Shown here one piece after another: positions 49,601 through 62,400 of a stretch of 64,000 nt of DNA. Numbering within the stretch: position 1 is the first letter of the stretch; each line of letters begins with the position of its first letter. The position numbers and the translations under genes are program-made. This DNA comes from Petrosia ficiformis (lineage: Eukaryota > Porifera > Demospongiae > Haplosclerida > Petrosiidae). The stretch spans positions 5,357,847 to 5,421,846 of the forward strand of contig OX345641.1 in assembly GCA_947044365.1 (NCBI GenBank), given 5' to 3'. Below the pieces are notes generated by a model that searched no databases, was not told where the DNA came from, and saw only the letters and a program-made list of their open reading frames with translations.

Positions 49601-52600
49601 ACATTGTTCATGTATATATATATACAGTAGTGTACATGTATATGAAGTGTATGTTGAAGTACATGTATAAGTACAAATACATATACATTATAGTGGTACA
49701 TGTACATATTATATAAGGTGTGCAAATAATGCATGACTACTTCATATGCATAGGGATGCTGTGTGACATCTCATGAAATCACAGCAAACTTTGCAATAAT
49801 TGTACATGAAAAATCATGTGCCTAGCATGCTGTTAGTTAGTGTAATGTACTTGTAGTGTTAATATGATAATAGTAGCCTTTTATAGTTATAATTAATAGG
49901 CATGTACATGCATATGCCTAGTTTGCTTACTACATTTGTATCTTAAAATACAGTTAATTATACATGTAGCTGCGTGATTATTAATATGAGGTTTACAAAA
50001 GATTTTACTAGTTTCTGTTACTTGTAGTTCCTGTTATTGCTCATTTTCATATACTATCACTTGTATTTGATTATAATACATGTACTGTACCATAAATAAC
50101 CTTTAGCAAGTTTTCATACAATGAGGGAGATATCTCCCTCCAAACCACCCTAGATTTTAAAAATTTCTTTGGGGAGCATATCCCTAGACCTCCCAGGACC
50201 AGTGTGCTTCACATAATTGATTCTTTCTCCTTCCTAACAAAAATTCCTAATGAAACCCTACTTTATTCTTTAATTAGAAAGCTGAGGCTAATCGTCTTGT
50301 GATAGGACTCAAGTTTATGACTGAAGATAAACATGAAGAACAAATAAAGTGAGAATTTGGATACACTTTTAGACATTTATTTAGGGAGAGATGTTTATAG
50401 ACTCAGTTACCATAGCAACCATTGATAGGGACCACTACACATGTACTGGTTTGGAATGGCATCAGCTGGAGTCTAATGTAATAAACTTCCTTTCCACTAC
50501 TTTTTATACATTTACACATGTATTCGTACACATGTACATGTAGTTTTTTTTACTTGATACAGTACTAAGTTTAGTACTTACACTGTCATGAGACATACAT
50601 GTTTATGTATCTGTTCACAATAACAGTCCAGTACCTGGATAATTGCTTTTAATGATTTGTGACTTGTTTATAGTAAAATATAAAGTATTACCTCACTCTT
50701 TTGCTGTAATGAACTGTAATAGATGTTCATACAAGCAGTATTAATGTTTTTACCAATTGTTCAGCATTCTACAAGGCTAAAAAGCTGGTAATAGAGAGCA
50801 AAATACTTATCAACCACCAATTTATTGCAATTTTTATTTCATGTGTTTTTTGTTTCCTCACATGCCCAAATATTAAACAAGTATCCAGATATGAAGAAAC
50901 ACACCCTGATATTCAGTTCACAGATATCCGAGTATTCATTCCAGCCCTACTGTTCAGTACTACATGTACATGTACTTTAGCTTGCACATGTATTGTAGTA
51001 TATGTATCTGTATGTGTTTCTGTTTGTGTACTGTACTATGAGACAGTATTGTCAAAAAGTACATTTTTGTAATACACACTAATGTACATGCATGTACATG
51101 TACATGCAAGAATACTGAACTACATTGTATTATTGTTTATAGTTACTATAATGTATATACATGTACATGTATTTCCTTCCACACAGGAAATTAGAGTCAC
51201 AAGTACACACTGGTCAGTTTTCTTTTAATAATGAAAGGAAGTTGTTACTTGAGATCGAATCATTGAAAAAAGCAAAACTGAAAGTCAAGTAAGTAAATAT
51301 GACAAAATGCGAAATGTGAAAAATGATCATTTAATATACAATACTCTGGGTCACACCTCTTAATTCAGCGAGCTCCCCATAATGATACATGATGTTATCA
51401 GAGATGTAGAAAGAAAGAAAGAAATAAAGAAAGAAAGACACCTGAGGCAATGGAAAGATGAAAAATGAGAGTTGCCTCAGGTGGGATTCGAACCCAGACA
51501 GATGCTCTACCAACTGAGCTACCAAGGCAGCTCAGCTGGCAGGATCCGAATCAAACATCTCATACGCCAGTAAGTACAGGCTAACTTAATACTAGGCAGT
51601 AGGTGAAGGCCGGGGTAATGAAACCACCAAAGACACCAACACCAAACCTAAGCTTATATACATGATGTTATCAGAGATGTAGAAAGAAAGAAAGAAAGAA
51701 AGACACCTGAGGCAATGGAAAGATGAAAAATGAGAGTTGCCTCAGGTGGGATTCGAACCCACGACACTCTGCACTCCAGACAGATGCTTTACCAACTGAG
51801 CTACCAAGGCAGCTCAGCTGGCAGGATCACATGTACATCTTCCTCAATCAAATGTATACAATGTGCATGTGTGCATATAGTGTGTATGTATATATACAAA
51901 TTTAGATTGAACCTGTGGAAAGCAATCATTATGTCCATGAAGACATATTGTGCATCTATATAGTACATGTAGTGTATCACCTAACCATAGTACATGCACT
52001 TTTGCAGATAGTATTACAAACTTTACAGTACATGTACATGTACAATGTACATGTAGAAACTGTACATGTATGTATGATAAATTGATAATTATGCCAAAGT
52101 CTATATTTTGTAATGGGATATTATATAGAGTACATAGTAAAAATTTGCAATATGAAGCTACATGATACATGATACATATTACATGTAGTTAAGAATTATA
52201 ATCAATTATTGGCTTATTAAAATTTGACAAAAGCATCTTGTCTCTTTCTCGACAAGTTAAAATTTAATTTTTGCTGACATTTTTGAAAAATGTTGTCGTG
52301 TGATACTCACAAAAACATTAGCTATTTTGTTCAAACATTTTAAATACTCACTAAGCATAAGACGCTCCTCCATGATATCCAGGAAATATTTAAATATGAA
52401 GTAATGAACATCATCATGTAAATTATACACTTAATAAAATCACAAATATTAATGTTAAATACTAACTTGTGCTCCACCAGCCCCATTGTGAGTGGACAAT
52501 CATGTGACCACATTTTCAAAAATTCTAGCAAAAATTAAAATGGAAAATTATTTGAAAAGAAACAAGATATTTATCAAACACTTTAAGTACCATTTCAGTA

Positions 52601-55600
52601 AGTTGTAGCAAACTATAATTCTGTTTCAATTTTGCAGAAATCAGAAAATTTCAGTGAGTACCCTATTTTACATGTACATGTTTATAGTGGACTTTATTAT
52701 GAGGGCTACTTGTACATGTACATGTATGTTGTTATGTGTTTGGGGGTCTGGAGATACATGTATCCCTCCAGGAAGCTTTTGATATGTTGTGATGTGCAGC
52801 TAGACACTTTAATTCAAAAATACACATGTACATTTACATGTACCTAGATTTTGGCTTCCTTTATGAAACAGCTACTGTTTGTTTTAGTTGAATTAAAGGT
52901 TTTGTAAAAAATTACCTGTTTGCTTAAGGGTAAAGACAGTTCCCTTAGCATATGTGGTTAGAATTCTTCAATATTAACTTTGGCTATATCAATGATTAGA
53001 ACATTCTGTCTTGTCTTCTTTAGATTGGAATGTTCTTGTTTTAAAAATTCCTACTATTTTTATAATGCTTAGTTACATGTACATTGTATATGTATATGTA
53101 TATGTACATATACACATGTAGCAACTCTACTACATATATCTTTGCTATTGATTATACATGTACATGTACATGTATTTCACTTCCAGAGATTATCATGCAG
53201 CACGAAACAGCGTGAGTGAATGTAGGAATGAACAGGATGAATTGAGAAATAAGAAAGATGTAAGTTTGTAATGTGAAGTAAAGGAAGAAGTTGCATGGAA
53301 GGTGGAGTCTAGATGCTCCTTCACCATAATCTTTATTATTGGTATATGGATATACATGTAAGAAGTGTAACAGTAAAATTAAAATACAATGTATATTCAT
53401 GAAGCTGCAGTCAAATGGAATTATCACTAATTTTCTTGAAGGCATAGTTGTATCATTATTACAATGTACATTATATTAAACACAGAAACTTGTGGAATTC
53501 AATCAAGTTATTACTAATACATGTAATAACATTTCATTCCATTTGATACTGTATCATATCATGATAATTATGATTGGCTGCAGTCACTCTACATTACAAA
53601 GAGCAATATTCTTGTCAAGAAGGTGTGGACCCCACTTAATAAAATTTGGTTTCCCTATTTAATTAATGTACATGTACATGTAGTCATGTACATGTAGCTT
53701 TGAACTGAAACACTTATAGTAATAGTAATAAGTGATAAGTGATAATAATTGTATTGTAGTACAGTAATACATGTAGGTGATAATTGCTATAGTGGTTGTC
53801 ATAAAAAAATTGGCTGACATAGCTACATGTATATACAGGCTACATGTACAGTGCACTCAAAAGCGAATTGTTACATGATATTCAATGGAAATATTGCATA
53901 CAATGTAGGGATGGGCAATATTTTGATTATCATGATAATCGTGATTAAAATTTCCTGTGATAATCGTATCGTCTAAATATTCCCATATCGTGGTCACAAA
54001 AATAACAATTATTGTGCCATAACTTCAGGTTTTCAGTACTATCACATCTAAATCAGTTTTTCAACACTGTTTACTCAACAAATAAAAGGTATCAATTTGA
54101 TTGTTGAATGAAATCTACATGCATATGCAAGGTAGCCAATAATCGCAATAATCGTGATACTTGCAAAAACAATAATCGTTGACTCATATTTTCATAATCG
54201 CCCATCCCTAATACAATGTTCATGTACAAGTATTGTACATTGTACATCACTACTTTATTTACATGTACATGTATGTATGTTTTAGACTCTACATCAGCAG
54301 AATAAGGCCATCAGGGAGAAAATGAACTCAATCAAAGATGAAATGGCTTTTTTAAGGCAACAACTAGATGGAAGAAGAGATGAGCAAAGAGAAAGAAAAG
54401 CAAATCAAGAATCATTAACTAAAGGTCAAATGTCTTCCTCACTCGTTTAGTCCTTGTTCTGTTTTTCTATTTATATGTACATGTGCTCTGTACAGTGGAT
54501 ATACATGTACATGTACATATACATTAGTAGAATTAAGAAAATATATTGCCCTATAGTACTGTACTAAATATATACTGCACTGTATTATACAATATATCTG
54601 TATAATACTGTACTTGAGCTTGTATAGTCATACACCCTGTATTACACAAGTATGTACGCAGTGTTCCCCCCAAAGCGCGGTATGCGCGGTATATACCGCA
54701 CTTATATATATTATCATTACTTACTATTTCAGTTTATCATCTTTGCTTTCTACTTAATTCTTCATAAAACTTCTTTAAAACCCAGTCAAAAGGCCAGAGT
54801 TTTTGATAGTACACCACCATTTTATGATGACCACACCTACTTTGACGTGATCATGTCAATTAACCGCATGCATGCAGTAAAATGGCGAGGCAAACAACAT
54901 TGTTTGGTGATGTAATACCTCAGCAGAGAAAGAAACGGTGCCTCGAGTCTGATTCCACAAGCACAAGAAAGACTAAGGAAATATTTAGAGACACTTGGAA
55001 AGCCAAGGCGCCTTGGCCTCAACTCAACTCTCACGATGGAGATGCAAGTTTGCCAGAGACCTGGTTAGAATACAAAGTGGATGAAGGTATGTACTGTAAA
55101 CTTTGTAGGAAATGGCATAAAGTACCAAGAAGTGGTGCTCCTATCTGGACTAATGAACCTTGTGTTCTTATTAGATTGGAGTCAGTTACTAGGCATTATG
55201 AATCTAAAATGCATAAAGCAGCTATAAAGCAAGAGCTTGAATACCAACAAGCATCAATGGTGGTATTGCTAAATCATTTGAGCATCAGTGGGAAGCTGAA
55301 GAATCAGCTATAAAGGCAGCATTAGCTACTATTTATTTTTTTGCTATGGAAGAAATACCTCATACTACAAAATATGAGCCTATGATGAAATTGTTGTCTT
55401 TTCTTGGTCTTCCACACCTTGAAGTGCTCAACAAAGGAGGAAATGCCAACTATACTAGCTATAGAACGGTTGATGAGCTACTTACTTTGCTTGGTGGTGA
55501 GGTAAGACAAGAAGTAGTGAGTGTTGTTAAAGCTTCTCCTTGTATTGGGCTCATTTGCGATGAAACCACTGATTTGTCCACATCTAAGGGACTAGTAATT

Positions 55601-58600
55601 TACGCTAAAGTTATTGTACGTGGTGAAGTTCAAACTCACTTTTTAGCTCTGAAAGAGTTACCTTTTGGTTACAGCGATGCAGCCACAGTATGTAAATGTA
55701 TATTAGATACAATTGAAGAATGTGGCTTAGATGCTGCATTTGGTAGTGATGGTGCCAGCACCATGACGGGAAAATGCAATGGAGTAGCAGCAAAGCTTAA
55801 GCAGCAGCAGCCTTTTCTTTTGGCTATACATTAATTGTGTAGCGCATCGCCTTGCCCTTGCTGTTGTAGAAGCGGCTAATGGAGTTTCTTCTGTAAAGCA
55901 GTTTAAAAGTCACCTCAATTCTTTGTTTACTTACTTCCACCGATCGCCTAAACGTGCTGGTCACCTTGAAGCTACTTTTATGCAACTATTTAACAAGCCA
56001 GCATTAAAGCTTAAAAAGCCTTCAGATACACGTTGGCTAGCATGTGATGAAGCCGTTCAAACCCTTAAACACATTCTTGAACCACTAACTATTACGATGG
56101 AAGACATGGCAGCTAGTGAGGAAAGTGATGCAACTGCTGTTGGCTTGGCTGGACTATTGAGTAAATATAGTTTTGTTGCTGCTGTTTTTTTTATGTCTGA
56201 GATATTGCCAACATTATCTAGGCTATCTAAAGTTTTTCAAACAGAAAACCTTCCATACACATTAGTTAAGCCAGCAATAGAAAGAGCTAAGAGTACAATC
56301 CAGTCCCTACACTTACACACAAAGGGTAACACTGCTGACTGGCAGAAGGAATTAAGCACGTATGCTAGTAAATGTGCTTTAAGCAATACCAAGTCAATGG
56401 AATTTTATGCTACATTTGTGAAGCCTTTTATAGAGGCAGTGCTGGAGAATCTAGAAAACAGGTTCCCAGAAGATGATGTCACTGTAATATCTGCTGCTAA
56501 AATATTTGATCCTGATAATATTGATGAAAGTACAGCATTGTATGGTTATGGTCGTAACGAGATTACTACCTTAGCTGAACACTACAAGTTAGAAAAAGAG
56601 GCCTTAGTGAGTGAATGGAAGGATTTTAATGATAATTTGTTAAGGTGCAACAATGCTGAAGCTGTTTTATCATCACTTGTCAAGTGTAACGATTTGTTCC
56701 CTAACCTTTTCCACATTGCCACTCATTTATTGGTAGTACCAATGCATTCAGCTGATTGTGAGCGAGGGTTTAGTGCAATGGCAAGAATCAAAAATAAATT
56801 AAGATCTCGGCTAACCAATCAAACACTGAACTCCTTGATGTTTATCAGTATCGAAGGTCCTGATATCCAAAATTTTGATTTCAAAACAGTACTTAACAAA
56901 TGGGCAAGAATTCGTAACAGGCGACTATTTCAAGGAGTACCTAGTACATCTAAAAGATCCTGTGGCATTCAAGTATCCTCTACTCAAGCAGAGTCAGACA
57001 GCAGAGACAATGATACTTCACAGTGACAGTGAATCTACATGACTACATGTATCATTTTAACAATTGTTATACAATAATTAAAACCATAACAGTTGTTGAA
57101 TGTTGATAAATTCCTTTTGTACTTTCTTTCTCTCCTCATTTTTGTATAATATGGGTTTAAACCCCATTTTTGGGTTTATTAAAATGTAGCATTGATTGGT
57201 CATCTCTAGTATTACCTATCTACCATAAATTTCTGTGGGGAACACTGTATGTACGTGTGTCTTGTATATTTCATTGTATATACAGTATAATTAAGTATAA
57301 AAAGAAACTTTATGTATTGTGTTTGTAGTACAGCTGCAGTATGGAATAAGGCTGAGCGATAGTATCGATAATGCGATATATCGCGATAGTACATTTATAA
57401 TCGTGATCACAATTATACTATCGATAGTAACCACGTGGTGTGTGTGCATGCGCGTGACCACACACGTGGGTTGCGCGCACACGCATAAAATATTACCATG
57501 TGAGTTAGTTATGTGTTGAAAAGAATTATGGCTGAAGAGTAAACGAGATTGGAAGCTCAAAAAAGCATTGTGTGGGATAAAGACTGAAGTACACTGTCAA
57601 TTGTGCAAACTGATACTAAAATATTCAGGCAATACCACTAACCTAAGGTTTCATTTGGAGAGTCGGAATTTAAAGAAGCTGAACAGGCAGCACCTCCTAG
57701 TACAACAAGCAGAGTGTCTGTAAAGTCTAGTAGCACGACCAAGCAGATCTTATTTTACTTATTACAATGTTTATATATCTCATTATTTATATACTCTTAA
57801 TTTCAAAAAAAATTTATTAATGGTACATACTATCATGATACTCTCGTCTATCGTGAATATTGGGTCTAACACTATCGTGATAGTGTATCGCGTAGCTCTA
57901 GTATGGAACTGACTATTCCGTGCTCTTAACATTGTGTTTAAACATTAATTTTATTTAACGTTTGTTACTAATTAATGCTGAAACGTGGGTGTGGTTAACT
58001 AGCCAAACAGCCAAACGTTTGTTGGTAAATTATCTCAGAAGAATTCAGATCTAACCAAAGTTGATATTCCAAAAGCTTAAGGCTCTGGTGAACATCATCT
58101 GAAGTCACAGTTCTTTATTCCATTTAGCCTTCCATATACCATTTATGCGATGTACATGTACATGTACATGTACATGTATCACTAATTATTTAATTTAGTG
58201 TACTACAGTGTGTAGAACGTGCATAGTACAAAAACTAAACTTAATTTTTTTTGACATACATGTACATGTACACGTACATGTATACTGTACTGTATAATAT
58301 TTACTGCAATATTATGTATATTACAGTACCTGACTTTATTAACTAGGATTGGAGTTACACTTCAATAAGGTGATTGTTAATTGTACTTCTAAGTAGTACT
58401 ATACATACACATATAAAGTTGTATGTGACAACATAGTACTAAGGTGGACTACTGTGTAGTAGATTCAAAGTACAGTGTACTCACAATGTACACTGTAATC
58501 AATGGAAGTACAGTGATAGTATGTAAACTTAATAAAGTCAGGTACTATATGTACACAATGTACTGTAGCTAGGGCAGTAGTATTCATGGTACTACATGAA

Positions 58601-59390
58601 GGTGAGTAAGCTGACTAAATTTAGTATCTCCTATATAGGAAGAACAACTACTATTATTAATAACACTACAAAGATACATGTACAATGTACATGTACAGTA
58701 CATGTACATGTACATTGTACATGTATCTTTGTAGTGTTATTAATAATAGTAGTTGTTCTTCCTATATAGGAGATACTAAATTTAGTCAGCTTACTCACCT
58801 TCATCTAAAATATGATAAACATTTGATCAAAACCCTTTTTACATCCATGGTCACATACATGTACATGTATACATGTACATGTACATGTGTACATTGTGCA
58901 TGTTTTAATTTAAAAATTAAAAATGGGAAACCAGATTTGATCAAGTGGGATTTAAGCCAAAAATATGATGATATTATAAAAATGTTAGGATGCAAAATGA
59001 TTAAAGTGCTTTTAAAAATGCTGGCCTTATTTAAAAAATTTGTCAAAGGGGACAAAACTTGAATTTGAAATACTTTGGAGGGGCAACATACATGTAGTCA
59101 TGTACATAATGATATTGGCATGAAATGCACATGTAATAATTATTATACATGTATTTCTGTGATGATATCTTCATATTACATATACATGAAACCTAGAACA
59201 TCGTAGCACACTAACTATCAGTAGGAAAAGATGCAAAACGTTGAAAATTTTAGTAGCAAATTCATAAATTCAAAATTCATATAAAACGCATATTAAAAAG
59301 CATATAAAAAAACCCAAAAAGCATTAAAAAATATATAAAAACATAATGAGGTGAGCAGTTATATACACGTGTATATGTATATACATACAA

Positions 59391-59429
<39 letters not shown>

Positions 59430-62400
59430 ATTATATATATATACACACCTACATATAAATTATATCAAAACATACACATACACACATACATCACAGTAAA
59501 TATACATATCAGAACAACCATACAAGGATAAATAATAGACACACATTCAATTTAGTAATTATCATTATCATCTGGATTCCTGGCCTTGAGAACCAGGTAT
59601 GGTGGATTAAAGGGTCCTTTAATGGCTTGCCAACTCTCTCCACTCATCCAGACACATAATCACATACACCTTTACACATACATAATTACAAAAATGTCAT
59701 ATATTATATACAAACATAAGTACCTTATAAATAAAGAGGTGCTTAGCCAACAATAAAGCCACAGTTTACACAAGTAAGTAATTTGAACTTATAAAATCAT
59801 CATCTCCAGCTGCAGTATTATCACACACCAGCTGTATTATGAATGGGAGAATGGCTTATTCGATATGTTGCCTTAGTGTTCCTCCCAATTTTATAAAAAT
59901 CTGCGAGTGCTTCTTTGTGAATTTAATAAATGTTATGCAAAGCTTTGAATACGAAAAACCCTGTTTAATCAATCGAGCTGTAAGCAAGCGATGTCTATCA
60001 ACAAAACTAGTGAAATCTTCACAAATTCTTCCTATTCTAACTAGCTGAGACGTGTAAACACCATAAGCAGATCTTACAGGAATATTACTATCTAAATATG
60101 GTAAATTCACTATATCAAAACCAAAGGCATCTCTTTTGTCATAAAGTGTAGTGATGTATTTACGATTATCAATAGTAATCTGCAAATCTAAGTATGATAG
60201 TCTATTATGTTCTTCTGTTGTTCTCTTAAGTAATAGCTCTTTTGGATAAATATTAGGTATTTCTTTGTCAAAAGCAGTATTGTTAAGAGTAAGCAAATCA
60301 TCTATATATCTAACTGTAAAACTAAATTTTCTAGCTAACTGGGAATTATTTTTAAGTAAATTTTTCATATAATTGTATTCGTAGAAGAATAAGAACAGGT
60401 TAGCCAGCATAGGAGCACAGTCTGTACCCATGGGAATGCCAATAGTCTGTCTAAATACCTTATTTCCCACTTCAACATAAATATTGTCCACTAGGTATTG
60501 TAATAGATCCATAAGTTCATTCTGATCTATGTAGGTACAACAATTAGATGTAGAACGTATTTTCGACCAATGAGCAATTCCTTGCCAATTCACTCTAAGA
60601 TATTTAGCCCCTCTTACTTTATATGCCTCCTTGATTAATTTCTTTAGATTAGATTTAAGTGAATCGTGAGGGATATTGGTGTAAAGGGTAGCGAAATCAA
60701 AACTATCAAAGGGTATTGCGTTTGAAGTTGTATTAACTCTGTGTAATATCTTCAATACCTGCTGTGAATTCTTTATAATCCAAAAACAATTAACACCTGT
60801 CTTTCGAAATATCCCATCACAATATTGACTGAAGTGTATCATAATAGTATTGAAACAAGCTGTGAGCAATTTTGAGAGAGGTTTAGTTGTGCAGCAGTTT
60901 GAAGCTACAATAAATCTGTTTCCATATGGGTTTTTATGCAGCTTAGGTAACCAATATAATGATAGTAATTTATGTAATTCTATAGGTACTTTAATTTTAT
61001 TCATTTTCATATAATTTAAATGTTCATTAACAATATTATTAGTATCTATATAACAGTGAGTATATGTATTAGAGACATTGCAATCAAGTTCCTTAAGAAT
61101 GACTTCTAAGTAGTATTTTTTACATATTATGATAACATTATTTGTTGCTTTGTCTGCCGGAACAAGTATGTATTCTTTATGAAAATTGTTTAAATATTCC
61201 ATACATTTTTTGCTTTTAAGAACCTGTTTTTTATACCGGTTACTACAATTAATTTTAAGGTATTGAACTTTCCTATCAATATAAGAGTTCACTATATAAT
61301 GCCATTCGTTTAATATACGTTTATCTACGTTTTCTTTAGCAGCCCACTTTTCTTTGTATTTTATAACAGCTTCTTTACATAATTTATTATTTAAATTCCA
61401 ATCTATATTATTTCTTTCTCTATATGAAGGGCCTCTCTTAATTAGTTGCCTAAGTTCATCATTTTTAATAATATTAAGATTGCCAGTAATAACATGACCC
61501 ATTGGTGTGTATATAAACTCTGACAGATTACAGTTACAGCACATGCCATTGGTTCCCACATCAAAATCAAGATCTTTTATTATTCGTTTAAAGTTAAAAA
61601 TTTTTATTAGCTATGCTTTTAGTATATGAATAACTGACCAAAGGCGGACTGCGGTTAGTAAAGAAAGTAGGAATACTACTTATTACTCTTTTGTTATTCA
61701 ATATTTGAGGTAGATTGATCATCTCTATTCCTTTGTTATGAAAGAAAACATTCATATAATTTCTTTGCTTTGCATTAATATCAGTATCAATAAGAGCATT
61801 GTGTATGACAGGTTTACATCTATAAGTAACAATATCCTTGACAAGTAGAAGAATACGTTTATGGAGTATGTTATTTAATATTAACTCTTCAGCTATGCGT
61901 AACACTTCTTGTAATCTCTTTTTAGGTAGGCCAAGAATATATGTACGACGGTTATTACTGAAATGAATTGACTTATATGTCTTTAGCAAGTCGATGGTTT
62001 GCTTTTGTAAATGTATAGGTTCTAATTTATTTCTTTTCCTTTTATGTTGTCTTTTTTTATATTTACGTGGTTGCCTATTAAACAATGAATAGACTATAGT
62101 CCCATCTCCAATCTTCTGTGATATATTACCAATCTTTCTTACATTATCATTCAGGCCATATGGATAGATAGAGCCTAACTCTCTATACCAAAACTCTTCT
62201 CTCTCTAATCTTTTAGACGCTAGCGTAATGTTATCACTACCATCTAATATAACCTCTTCAATAGGTATTATTATAATATCCTTATCAGTATGACCATCCG
62301 AATTGAAATGATTATATAAATGCAGGTCACAGAAATGCTTCAATCTATTTCTGTGATTATTAAACCTACATCTAAGTGATTGACTCGTCTCTCCAACATA

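Noticed and set aside
61590..61605. Programmed -1 frameshift between the two Penelope-like frames (AAATTTT looks slippery)
   Set aside because: The RT frame lies +1 of the nuclease frame, not -1; a single extra T in the homopolymer is simpler.
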